A DNA stretch of 64,000 nucleotides from Venturia oleaginea. Its lineage: Eukaryota > Ascomycota > Dothideomycetes > Venturiales > Venturiaceae. Numbering within the stretch: the first letter of the stretch is position 1; each line of letters opens with the position of its first letter. The position numbers and the translations under genes were made by a program. Where the stretch lies: positions 124,001 through 188,000 of the forward strand of contig JABMLP010000035.1 of assembly GCA_013176395.1 (NCBI GenBank), written 5' to 3'. The notes under the pieces were generated by a model. It searched no databases. It was given only the letters and a program-made list of their open reading frames with translations, and had not been told where the DNA came from. Shown piece by piece: positions 21,265 through 33,812 of this stretch.

Positions 21265-23061
21265 ATGTATGCTGAATTTAATCAAAGTTACGACCCAAAT
21301 GGTGGCGGATTTCATGCTGGGGCCAATCAGTTCCAAACGGAGCAGAATACTCAGCAGCTCCAAGGAGGTCCATTCCATACTCAACGTGCCCCGACGCCTG
21401 CTCAGAATCGTATGTACAACAACACAAACCTATCGCCCTCGTTTCCTGGAGCGGCGCATGGAGCTTCTTTCCATGATCAACGTGCTCATACGCCTGCTCC
21501 TCGGAGTACAAATGTAGCTCTAGCAGATCGTATGGTTTCAAGGGCAGCTGTGCAGCCCCAAATCCAACGAATAACTAGGTCATTCCAGATTGGGGATTCT
21601 CGTGAACTCATCGACCAGGTACGTCGAGACACAGTCCACGATCCAAACCGACTTGACGAGTGGGTGAACGCGAACCAAATGGCAGTTGCACAGGACCAGC
21701 TTCAAGCGAATACAAATCGAATGCTTCGAGAAGCGATTGCAGAAAATGGAGGCTAGGTTCCTGCTAACCTGCTTCCGTTCTTCCCGCCGCAGATTCCGAC
21801 CGCTCCTCCTTCTGCACACATTCCCATGCCGACCACCTTCCTCCCGATGACACGGGGTCACAATTTCATTACGCCGGCGGGTGTGAACAACTACCTCATC
21901 GAGTTGAGCACGCGACTGCCAGGCCTATTTGGGACGGCAATCCCTGGAATATTGGGCGAAGAGATTTCATGGTCGAGTTATATGCCCACCGGTGAAGAAG
22001 TGAGGGCATGGCGAACTTTTCTCGTGGGTGGTATGCAGTGGAATGATGGCGGAATGTGCATCCGTACGACTCTCGGATACATCGCTCTCACCGCGACCAC
22101 TCGCCTGGAAATATACGGCATCACAGTCGATCAGGAGCTCGGACTGTACGACACCCGCGAGGCTTTCGAGTATGTTCTTGGCCGAGTTGTTCAGGAATGC
22201 CCACACGACGAGCGCGTCCAGACCTTGGTACAGCTCGTGCAGGCATTACTTCGAAATTCGCATCCCCTGGCACGAGCCGCTCCGGCGCTTGGCCTACAGC
22301 TTGTCAATAGGCTCATCAGGGAGATTAGGACAACTCCCATGCTCCCTCCTGGCTCTGGTGTTTGTAATGCGGCACCTGGTCCTGCAACAGCCCAATCCCC
22401 AAGCCCTTTTCTGGGAGGCCGTCCTGCCTCTGCAATGGACCATCCTTAAACGTTCAACAGTACCGCAACAGCTTCCATGCTCCCTTCTGGTCATGGTAGT
22501 AGGACTGGTACACCTGGCCCAGTGGCAGCTCGCGGTCCAAGCCCATTCTAGGGAGACCATCCCACTCCCTTATCAATACCTGTTGATGGCCCAACTTGGG
22601 GACAACTTCCTCCACCCGCCTCATCAGCGTCCACAAACGCATGACTCCTGCTGGGATAACAAATGATGCAGATGCAACTAGTGCGCAACCACCAGCGCGT
22701 CGTCGGCCTGGCCGTCCTCGAGGAACAACTACCAGGAATCTGGCAGGCGCAGGACGTGGATCGACCACAGGTAGCAGCGTCATCGACACCAGTTGGAACA
22801 GCATCACTCGGAAGTGGCCCAATTCCGGTGGGTATCCATGATAACCAAGCTGGAGCGCCATCCATGCCCGGCTCTCAATCAACGAGCACTGTTCAAGTGC
22901 CTGGCATCGCAGCTAACCGACGTGGCCGTCACCAGTCGTGTGAGCAATGTGGCTCTTTTTAGAAAAATGCGCCACAATGCTCTCGCTACGTGGCGAAGTG
23001 CGACCATTGCGGAATTACTCTGTCTTTACATATGAAGGATTGTTCGGGGAGACGAACGTGA
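21265..23061 (+). pseudogene. Decayed gene with AT-hook and C-terminal Cys/His zinc motif
   Basis: One frame runs from 21265 to a terminal TGA at 23059 but is broken by TAG 21754, TAA 22447, TAG 22549, TGA 22642 and TAG 22960, plus two compensating frameshifts around 22.64 and 22.83 kb. Readable parts are a Gln/Asn/Pro-rich N-terminus; a globular region around 21830-22330 (GHNFITPAGVNNYLIEL ... WRTFLVGGMQWND); an AT-hook core RRRPGRPRG at about 22701-22724 in the shifted frame; and a C-terminal C-x2-C ... C-x2-C-x7-H-x3-C array (SCEQCG ... CDHCGITLSLHMKDC). This suggests a former DNA-binding protein. It replaces the position where pol would sit after the protease. I do not recognise the family. 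Confidence 0.6.
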
Positions 23062-24131
23062 GTGGTTACTTGGCTATGGCTTTGCTTCCTCCTTTCAATA
23101 TTGTTTTCATGCGCGTTTTTTGATGTTGCAATGTATTCTGGTGCATGGAGGTGTCTCGTAGGAGTTTCGTAGTGACTTTTGTTCTCTGGCAGCGAAATAC
23201 CCCAGATTTATTTTGTGCGAGAAGAGGCTTTGTCCTCCTTCCACCTCTTTTAGACTGCCCAAAGGCATTATTTCCGACAACAATTTGCCTGTATCAACAA
23301 GCAACTGCCTAGAAAGACATGGTCTGTCATCACAAGCTCTTGTCCGGGCGATCAAGATTTTGCAAGGGCAGGTTTGTCAGGACCAACTCTCGCACACTGT
23401 CCCATCGACTTGTCACTCTTGTCAGTCCATCTCTTGTTCACTTGTGGCGGAAAGCTCCTCATGCAGCCCATTGGAGCCCGAGAAAGCCATTGTCAGTGAG
23501 TTGCTTAGTTGTGTTGTATTGTGCGCAAAGAAAGATTTCGGAGGTTGTGGGTTTCGCCAAGTCTTTCTTCGTTATCTTACCATTATCGGCTTACCCTGGC
23601 TGGCTCTGCGCTCTTCGATCTCAAAGATCATTGCGAACACATCCAGTTCATCTCATCGGTATGGAGAGGCTCTCGCAAACTTCAATCTTCCTCCTGGAGT
23701 CCCCGGTGGTTAAGGGGAAGGTGGTGTTGATTGTTCTGGCATTTCTGATAGGGAAGGGCTATGAGGCAGTCGTTCATCCAACGATGGAGTAATGATTTTG
23801 AAGCAATCAGTGGAGGAGGAAATGGATATTACGGTAGTTGATAGTTGAACAGCGAAGCCAAGTTGTGATTATGAGTGTGAGATAGAAGAGTCGGCCGACA
23901 GAGTGAGGTTGAGAATGTCGGAGTTGAGGTACGGAGTTGAGATGCAGAGTGGAGATGCAGAGTTGCGCTGCGGAGTTGAGATGCGGAGTTCAGACCACAA
24001 AGAAACGGCGGCGATTGGGTGACGCATGATCACCCGAACTTTCGTAATCCACCCTCTATGATACCAGATACAGCTTGTAATCATGTATAAGAATCTCAAT
24101 GGTTCCTTGATTCTTCAATATATAATCTGTC
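23062..24131 (+). repeat. Gene-free interval with short degenerate repeats
   Basis: No convincing gene on either strand; ORFs here overlap without motifs. At about 23923-23993 a 10-14 bp motif (GGAGTTGAGATGC and variants) recurs five or six times. I found no 3' LTR for the upstream gag-pro element in this interval. Confidence 0.45.
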
Positions 24132-25618
24132 ATGGCCCTCACCATTCTCCTTGGGCCGCTCAATGTGCTGGCAGCAGCTGTTATCGCCCTCTTCTCCACC
24201 ATAGCATATCGCCTATACTTCCACCCTCTTGCTCATATCCCTGGCCCATTCCTAGCTCGAATCACCTCTCTATGGCTCTATCGCCTCTCCTACACCGGCA
24301 CTGAAGCCAGTACAATCAATACCCTCCACAAAATATACGGCCCCGTTGTTCGGATAGCTCCAAACGATGTGGACATCTCAGATGGAGCTGCTCTGAACCC
24401 GATATACGTCAAGAGCGGAGGAATGCTCAAGGAATCGTGCTACCAAAATTTCGACATTGACGACTTTCCCACCATCTTCTCAGTAATTGACCCTGCGCAC
24501 AGAGCCATTCGCTCGAAAGCTGTCGTTGCCATGTTTGCTCCCAGAACTATCCAGGATGCGAAACCAACCATATATGGATGCGCCGAGCGCATGGTTACAA
24601 GACTTGAGAAAGAGAAGAGGGAAGCAGATGGGAAACCAGTCGACATACTGAATGCTTTCAGGAGTCTGGCATTGGACGCCGTCTCCGCATATCTGTTTGG
24701 GAAGTCTTACAATGGCCTGGAAGAGCAGAAGCTTAGCGCAAGCCAGTTCGTGGATACCTTCGTGGCAGTTGGAAGGTTCTTCTATCTCCCGAACTGGGTG
24801 TTCAAGATCGTTGAGTTCTGGGCAGGGCGATTGGCAGAGGATAGCCCGCAAGTCTGGAAGAGTATTGCGTCGGTGGATATGTTCGCATCTAAGCTTGTGG
24901 ATGAAACGAAGATTGATGAACATGAGCCTGGGAACAGCTACCAAGCGAGACTTTTGAATGCTGGTATCTCGAGATCGGAGACGATTGCGCAGTGTAAAGA
25001 CTTGATGTTTGCCGGGACTGATTCAACTGGCATGAATTTGTCAACAATTGCGTGGCGTCTTGCTGAGCATCCTGAGAAGTGTGTGCGTTGTCTCATTTCT
25101 TGAATCCTACTGACCTGGATGATAGGCTTGCGAAACTTCGCAAGGAGATAATGGAGAACCCTGATGCAGACGCCCAAAGTCTGCCATATCTCTCTGCAGT
25201 GGTCAAAGAGGGTCTCCGCATGTCCATGGCCAATCCCACCCAGCTTCGCAGAATCGTGTCCCCTACTGGCCTTCAGGTCCCAGGTCTGCCCTTTATTCCC
25301 GCAGGAACTAGTGTCGGGCTCTCCCCATACACTCTCCATTTCAACCCCGAGGTATTCCCGAATCCCCACGAGTTTCAGCCTGAGAGATGGGCAGAACCCA
25401 CAGAGAAGATGCTGCGAGACAGCATTCCATTTGGACTAGGCTCTCGACAGTGCATTGCAAGAACTTTGGCAACGGCCGAGCTATACTGGGGAACTCAAGA
25501 GGTGGTAAGGAGAAATTTGTTGGAAGGCGCCCGACCTGTGCAGCAAGAGATTGAGATTTTGGAGTGGTTCAACTCCAAAGTCAAGGGTGAGAAGATTGAG
25601 CTCGTTTGGGACAGGTGA
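24132..25618 (+). CDS. Cytochrome P450 monooxygenase
   Basis: Exons 24132-25078 and 25126-25618; the 47-bp intron has a GTGTGT donor, CTGAC branch and ATAG acceptor, and the product is 479 aa. An N-terminal membrane anchor (LNVLAAAVIALFSTIAY) is followed by the proline-rich HPLAHIPGPF hinge. The I-helix reads MFAGTDSTG, the K-helix ExxR is EGLR (344-347), PERW lies at about 401-404 and the heme loop is FGLGSRQCIA with Cys about 425. The residue after CI is Ala instead of the usual Gly, a tolerated variant. It resembles fungal benzoate-hydroxylase/pisatin-demethylase-like P450s anchored in the ER; the substrate cannot be inferred. It stands alone, without polyketide or terpene genes, so there is no evidence for a biosynthetic cluster. 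Confidence 0.93.
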
Positions 25619-26446
25619 GAGTTACAAACAGTGGAGGATTGACAAGAATGGGGAGTTGCCCGATCAGTAATGTTCAATCCCAAGCAAGAGAAATCTCATC
25701 TACACCCTTCCGCTGATAGTCAATCTGACTACGTAGTGGTTCGGCATTCTCAAACCCGATGGCCACAGTGCTATACGATCTATTCCCAACGATGAAGTGA
25801 CATTTTCTTGGGTTGCCACAGATTCACCATTCCAATTACTCTAGATATAGAGTCAGAAGTGGTTGGTCTGCTCGATATCGACCTTTCTTGCATTGAAATT
25901 TACAAGACCGCCAAAAGTCGCTTCAAAACTAAGCTAGTAGACCAATCAACCGTTTCTGTGTCAGGTCGAAACTAAGAATGAGATGAGTTCTGGAATCTAT
26001 CTTCATGCGAACCTGAGAAGTTTGTGTTGCTCGAGGAAGGGGAGAACGACCGCCATGAAATGCACTGACACAAAATGTAAGCAGAACCGCGAACTACAAA
26101 GAACTCTTACCATCACGAAGACCACTCCCGTCTCTGTCTTTCAGTCTCAGGCGGCTTCTTGATGATTGTCACATTCGTGGTCGCGGTGGGGAGTCTGTTT
26201 GTCGCCACGTCGAAAACTTCAACACAACACAGCGGGATCTTTCGAACATCGCTCTTTACTCTAGATTCCATGGCATTCTATCAAAACACGAACACGCTGA
26301 GCAGGAGCGTGACTACGTCGCTGTTGACCTTACTGCCAGAACACTCTCAATCAACAACAACTTCTACCACAAGCATCGCTCTTGCTGCCTTCAGCTTCAT
26401 TCGCAATCACATCGCATCGTATCGTAGTTACACAGGGATTACCGCA
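25619..26446. other. Gene-free interval
   Basis: Downstream of the P450 and upstream of the LRR gene I see only short ORFs without motifs. It may contain the LRR promoter and 5' leader. Confidence 0.35.
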
Positions 26447-27589
26447 ATGGCTGTACTCAAGCTCAAGGCCACTGGTGTGAGTAGTGACTGATGCATCCCA
26501 CTGAATGATTGAAGACTTGCTAACGCGCGACATGTTACAGCGCAAAGCGACGGGAATAGAATTTGGAAATACGTTCGCAGCACAAATTGTCGGTGCCATA
26601 ACAGCGCTGTTCGCCATCCTTGTCACCTTTGCTGACTATCATCCCAGAAGCGCAGTGTTGACAAACACGCCATTAAGCACCCCGGCGAGACGAACCCTAT
26701 GGAGATCGATTTGAACGGAAAAGAGCTCGGGGACGAAGGCCTGCATGAAGTGCTGGAGGCGGTCATAGTCACGCTCGCGAGCCACAGCAACTTCCACCTC
26801 GAAGAACTTCAGTTGAGCAAGAATGGCCTGACCACAAGCATTCTTCCTGTGTTGTCTCGAGTAGTCCAAAAGTCCTCGTTCGATCTAAGGGCTCTCGACC
26901 TCTCCTCAAACAACATCTGCATTCTTACTAATGAGCACGCGAACCAGTGGAAACAGTTTCTTGACTCCTTTCGCACTTGCAAGGTCGTGCGCCGACTAGA
27001 CCTAAGCGGAAACGACTTCTCCCGCTCGATCGCCATGGAGATTCTGAATAGCGTTTACTTTAGCCACCGACCTATTGACCCGAATGAACTGGAGGGCTCC
27101 GCACCAATTGACGATGACATGGCCTCATCGCGCCATGGCTTCAAATTGACGGAGAAGACCAATTCCTTGACTATTCAGTCACCCAAGGACCCATCCATCG
27201 ACCCAAATGCGTTCGAAGACTCACTCTGCAATGCCGTTGTCCTGAAGCGACGCGAAGGCCTTCGATCAATCCCCTACATCGTCCTACGTAATGTCAGCAT
27301 GGACGACGCTGGTGTTCATTGGCTTTCTCAAATCCTCGAGAAACACTACTGGCCACAATACCTCATGACCACACTCAAAGAAGGATCGCATGCCGCAAAG
27401 ACCAAGAAAGAAGATGATGCTACCAACGTGTTCGGTGTCATCTATGTTGACAATCAGAATATCAGCGCCACAGGAGAGAAAGCACTTCAGTTGGCAGAGC
27501 AGGCTCGAGTGGAATTGGCAGGTATATCGGAAGTGTCTGGTCTTGACAAGTATGATTATGAGGATCCTGTTGACTTCTCTGCTCAGTAA
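26447..27589 (+). CDS. Leucine-rich repeat (RNase-inhibitor-like) protein
   Basis: The main exon, 26648-27589, is certain: after an acceptor ATCCCAG it reads KRSVDKHAIKHPGETNP and then three or more LRR units (LEELQLSKNGL, LRALDLSSNNI, VRRLDLSGNDF), a pattern of ribonuclease-inhibitor-like fungal proteins. The first exons are less certain. An ATG at 26447 (MAVLKLKATG) leads to a GTGAGT donor at 26477; a middle exon may start after ACATGTTACAG at 26540, which has a GCTAAC branch site. If the short exons are wrong, the ATG at 26699 would give 296 aa. The C-terminal third (VFGVIYVDNQNISATG) carries a further repeat-like unit. Role unknown, probably a scaffold; no signal peptide. Confidence 0.65.
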
Positions 27590-27878
27590 GTATCACTTGT
27601 GTTTTACGGCATATTTGTGTGACCTGTGTCCTCGTGTGGCACATCCCCATGCATTCAAGATCCGGCAATAGGGTACTTGAGAGATGAGTATAAATACCGC
27701 GAAACGATCGCGCCATGGGATTGACCCACTGGACCTGGACTGGACTGGACTTTGCTAGGATGGAATCATATTGATGAAATTCGCCTTGGGCTTCAATGGG
27801 GGCTAGTACGTATGAAAACGATATTGATTGGTGATCATCACTGACCTTTGAGATCCAATCACCACGTTTCAATTGAAA

Positions 27879-27972
27879 GTGTCCAACTTAAGATCACACC
27901 CAGTATATTCCTGGCAAAGGTATGTTTCAAAGATTGCCAGGAATGAAACAACATCGATCTCGAGTTGGACAC
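27879..27972. repeat. Nested inverted repeat (94 bp)
   Basis: Outer arms GTGTCCAACT (27879-27888) and AGTTGGACAC (27963-27972) are perfect complements. Inner arms ATTCCTGGCAA (27907-27917) and TTGCCAGGAAT (27934-27944) are also perfect. The two internal spacers are each 18 bp and share a paired GATC. RNA or single-stranded DNA could form a long interrupted hairpin. It lies between two same-strand genes. Confidence 0.75.
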
Positions 27973-28197
27973 GCCGAATCCATCACAGTGCTTGCAGGCA
28001 GTCGCAAAACTCAGTGGGGATGTCGAAGGCTTGATCGTAGTCTGAGCTTCTCAACTCGACATCGACGGCGAAAATCTCCTGACAACTCTCGAGATTTGTA
28101 TTTCCAGAAATTTATCGATATCAATCTCGAGATTAACATCTTACTTTTATTTGCCAGCACCCGCTAACCAGACTCAATTAGGTCGCGCCAAGATCAG

Positions 28198-28965
28198 ATG
28201 GATCACCTGCGCAAGAAGCTTCAGCGCACTACAATCGAAACCGTCGGCGTGAACGGCGTACGACTCTGGAGTGCAGCTCTAGAACTTCTAAACCTCACCA
28301 GCACAATCGTTCCACCGAGCGCTTGTCAACCACGACACCCAGATGTCATCGCTCCAATGTCACTTACAACACCAGATGAGCAACTAGTCGTCGAAGAATC
28401 AGTCGAGATCCCGCCATCCTCAAACCAACCACCAACCTTACATATCTCTGACTCCGACTTCCCATCCCTCACATCATTCCCACACAAAACCCTCCGAATC
28501 ATCAAGACATCCAACGGTTCGCCTGTACCGCCCACTCCCCCCAAACCATTAAGAGGTAAAGGCCTAGCACCCCGCACCTCACCCCTACCCGCCAAAACCC
28601 AACCAATCCTCCAACTCTCAAACCCCCCCTCAACACCCCCCAACAAACAAAGTCTTCTCTCCAAAGCCCTCAAAAACAAAACCCCAAGTACCCAGAAAAT
28701 ACACATCCCACCAGTGGACCAAATGCTCCGCAAATCCGATATATGGCCAATGGGCCTCCACGCGCACCTCTGGATCCGTGTATTGATGCAGGTGGGGAAA
28801 GAGGGCGGTGTTCTTTCTGATGGACAGGTTGAGTCTGTGGTGCTGTATGCGGGGGAGAGGGATACGTTGGGGGTTGAGATGGAGGGGATGGGGAGGGCGT
28901 GGAGTGTGCAGGTTTGGGGTGTTCTTAAACGCATGGGGTGCTTGGAGTATGAGGTTGAGATGTAG
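28198..28965 (+). CDS. Hypothetical Pro/Ser-rich protein
   Basis: An intronless 255-aa frame. The first 60 residues form a helix-like region (HLRKKLQRTTIETVGVNG), residues about 65-185 are rich in Pro, Ser and Thr (disordered), and the last 70 residues are ordered with hydrophobic helices (LHAHLWIRVLMQVG ... WSVQVWGVLKRMGCLEYEVEM). The Trp/Leu pattern at the C-terminus looks like a real fold. A long antisense ORF covers the same DNA (28326-29306), but its product is only a Pro/Ser/Cys-rich shadow. The coding strand switches from C-rich to G-rich at about 28.78 kb. No family recognised. Confidence 0.55.
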   Translation: MDHLRKKLQRTTIETVGVNGVRLWSAALELLNLTSTIVPPSACQPRHPDVIAPMSLTTPDEQLVVEESVEIPPSSNQPPTLHISDSDFPSLTSFPHKTLRIIKTSNGSPVPPTPPKPLRGKGLAPRTSPLPAKTQPILQLSNPPSTPPNKQSLLSKALKNKTPSTQKIHIPPVDQMLRKSDIWPMGLHAHLWIRVLMQVGKEGGVLSDGQVESVVLYAGERDTLGVEMEGMGRAWSVQVWGVLKRMGCLEYEVEM

Positions 28966-29359
28966 TGGGGTTGGTAACTGGGTTGTTGGTTAGGGGGTAT
29001 GGGGAGATGTGGTGGTGGGTTGGGGTTTTTTGGGGTGGGGAGGTGGGAGGTGGGAGGTGGAAAGTGGGGTGGGTTCGTTTGGGGAAAGGTGGAAAGAGGG
29101 GGTATGATGGGTTCCTGGTGTTGGTGGGGAGTGGGCGGGATTTGAATTGAGATTGTGGTTGTAGATTCCCCCTCGAATATGGCGTTGTGACTTTCGATTG
29201 ACTTATGATGAATTCCTGATTTACAACTCCGTATTAAACTCCCCAGAATTATCCCTACCACTAAATAAATAACACTCAAACTTCCATCCTCTAATCTCCA
29301 AACCAAACCTCATCCAACTCCATATCTTCCTACAGCCCACCAAAAAAAATTAAAAATTC

Positions 29360-32446
<3,087 letters not shown>

Positions 32447-32702
32447 TGTCACGGAGCGGGTTCGGGTATCAGGAGGAAGGAGCAGCAGCAGGAACAGGTA
32501 TCATTCAACAGGCTACATACGAACTGGCAGGCAAACCAACAGGCATATTTGACGACAGGATGTAGCTCAAAGAGCTACGGATTGGTTGAAGCCACGCAGG
32601 CCTTTAAACCCTTTCCTCGGCAGAACTACGGTTCTGCCTTGATCACGTACCGTGGGGCCACCCCAACGGCGGGAGAGACTTGTCCGCGGTCGTACCGTGA
32701 CA
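32447..32702 (+). mobile_element. Solo LTR (256 bp) with near-perfect 5-bp target duplication
   Basis: Begins TGTCACGG and ends CCGTGACA, a perfect 8-bp terminal inverted repeat with TG..CA ends. It is flanked by GTACT at 32442-32446 and GTAGT at 32703-32707, a 5-bp duplication with one change. No gag or pol is nearby, so this is best read as a solo LTR left by recombination. Interior GC content is much higher than the flanks. Confidence 0.7.
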
Positions 32703-33204
32703 GTAGTATAGTTATAGTGTAATTAATCCTACTATTAACGCCGTCTAGGAAGGACTACTTCCCTTTCCTAAGGAAACTTTAACCTAGCCGTAATGATTTT
32801 CTCCATCGCTCCTTGTCGTTAGTTATTGTTATTCTCTTTTTCTATTAGGTTGGTTTTCTTGCTTTCAATTCGAATCCTTCGTAATAGAACCTCTCTCAAT
32901 AGCCAAATCTCACCTTAGCACCAACCTTACCTCACCCTCCCTCCTCTCACCTATTCAAAACAAACACCAACCAACCCCACAAACTCCCTCTCCACAGCAG
33001 AAGCAGCTTATTGCTTCGCTTGTAGGCTCACCGTTATATACGTTTTATTGAACAACGCGTACTCGTGTCTTTTTCCGCGCAAAAGGAAAGTGTAGGGGCC
33101 AGACAGAAAGGAGGAGGAGGGTCAAGACGAAGAATAGTTAAGTACCAATGATAAGAAATGGAAAGAAGTAATAATGATCATTACTGTTACCATGATTATC
33201 CACC
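32703..33204. other. AT/T-rich gene-free interval
   Basis: Between the solo LTR and the next ORF I see no gene and no further repeat boundary. Confidence 0.35.
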
Positions 33205-33660
33205 TCATCCACTGCCTCCTCCCAGCGTCTCCACCCCATCTAAAACATCACCACACAAAAAACCCAAATCAACTTTCAACACCAAAAACATCCACACCCA
33301 CCTGCTTTCGGTGGATTCCGTGTTCACTTCTTGCAGAATCAAATCCACAGGGTGGGAAGAAATATATACTTTCCCAATCTCGTGCAGAATACCAAACGCC
33401 GTGTCTTTCCAGATTAAGCCGGGAGGACTAAGAAATGCATCGAATTTCGGTTGAAAATGGTAGTAGAGAAACTGTCTCAATGTCAGGTTAACAGTGCTCT
33501 TGGTGTAGAAGAAGTCACGTTCAAGTTCATATCTAAGACCGCCGGGAAAGTATAGACATGGAAGGTGAGTTGCGAGTAAATCACCGAGTCCGACGTCAAT
33601 ATTTAGCGATGATGAGATCAGGAAGGTTATCACTACAAGAATTTGCAGGCGTACCAGCAT
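33205..33660 (-). CDS. Hypothetical protein with N-terminal hydrophobic segment
   Basis: The minus frame is open upstream to 33714 in total; the best ATG is at 33660, giving about 151 aa. Residues 1-20 (VRLQILVVITFLISSSLN) form a signal peptide or anchor. The middle reads as a real fold (ATHLPCLYFPGGLRYELER ... PGLIWKDTAFGILHEIG). The last 20 residues become Gly-rich, so the true end may be in another exon. Family unknown. It lies just downstream of the CSC1-like gene on the same strand. Confidence 0.4.
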   Translation of the reverse strand: MLVRLQILVVITFLISSSLNIDVGLGDLLATHLPCLYFPGGLRYELERDFFYTKSTVNLTLRQFLYYHFQPKFDAFLSPPGLIWKDTAFGILHEIGKVYISSHPVDLILQEVNTESTESRWVWMFLVLKVDLGFLCGDVLDGVETLGGGSG

Positions 33661-33812
33661 GAGCACCGACGCATTGTCAACTCTCCATTTAACGCGAATC
33701 AACATCATTCGCATCTACTCTATTACAACATTCAGAAAACAGCCATGTCGTCGATGTATCCATAGTCACAACAACAAACCATACTCCCAAGCAATGCTCG
33801 CTCAAAACAAAA

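Noticed and set aside
22294..22882. Overlapping minus-strand ORFs
   Set aside because: Shadows of the decayed plus-strand gene, without motifs.
23213..23792. Two overlapping plus ORFs of about 160 codons
   Set aside because: No motif, no homologous pattern recognised and mixed frames; looks like chance.
28326..29306. 326-codon ORF on the minus strand
   Set aside because: It is antisense to the better-supported gene at 28198-28965 and arises from the C/G strand asymmetry; its product is a low-complexity Pro/Ser/Thr sequence.
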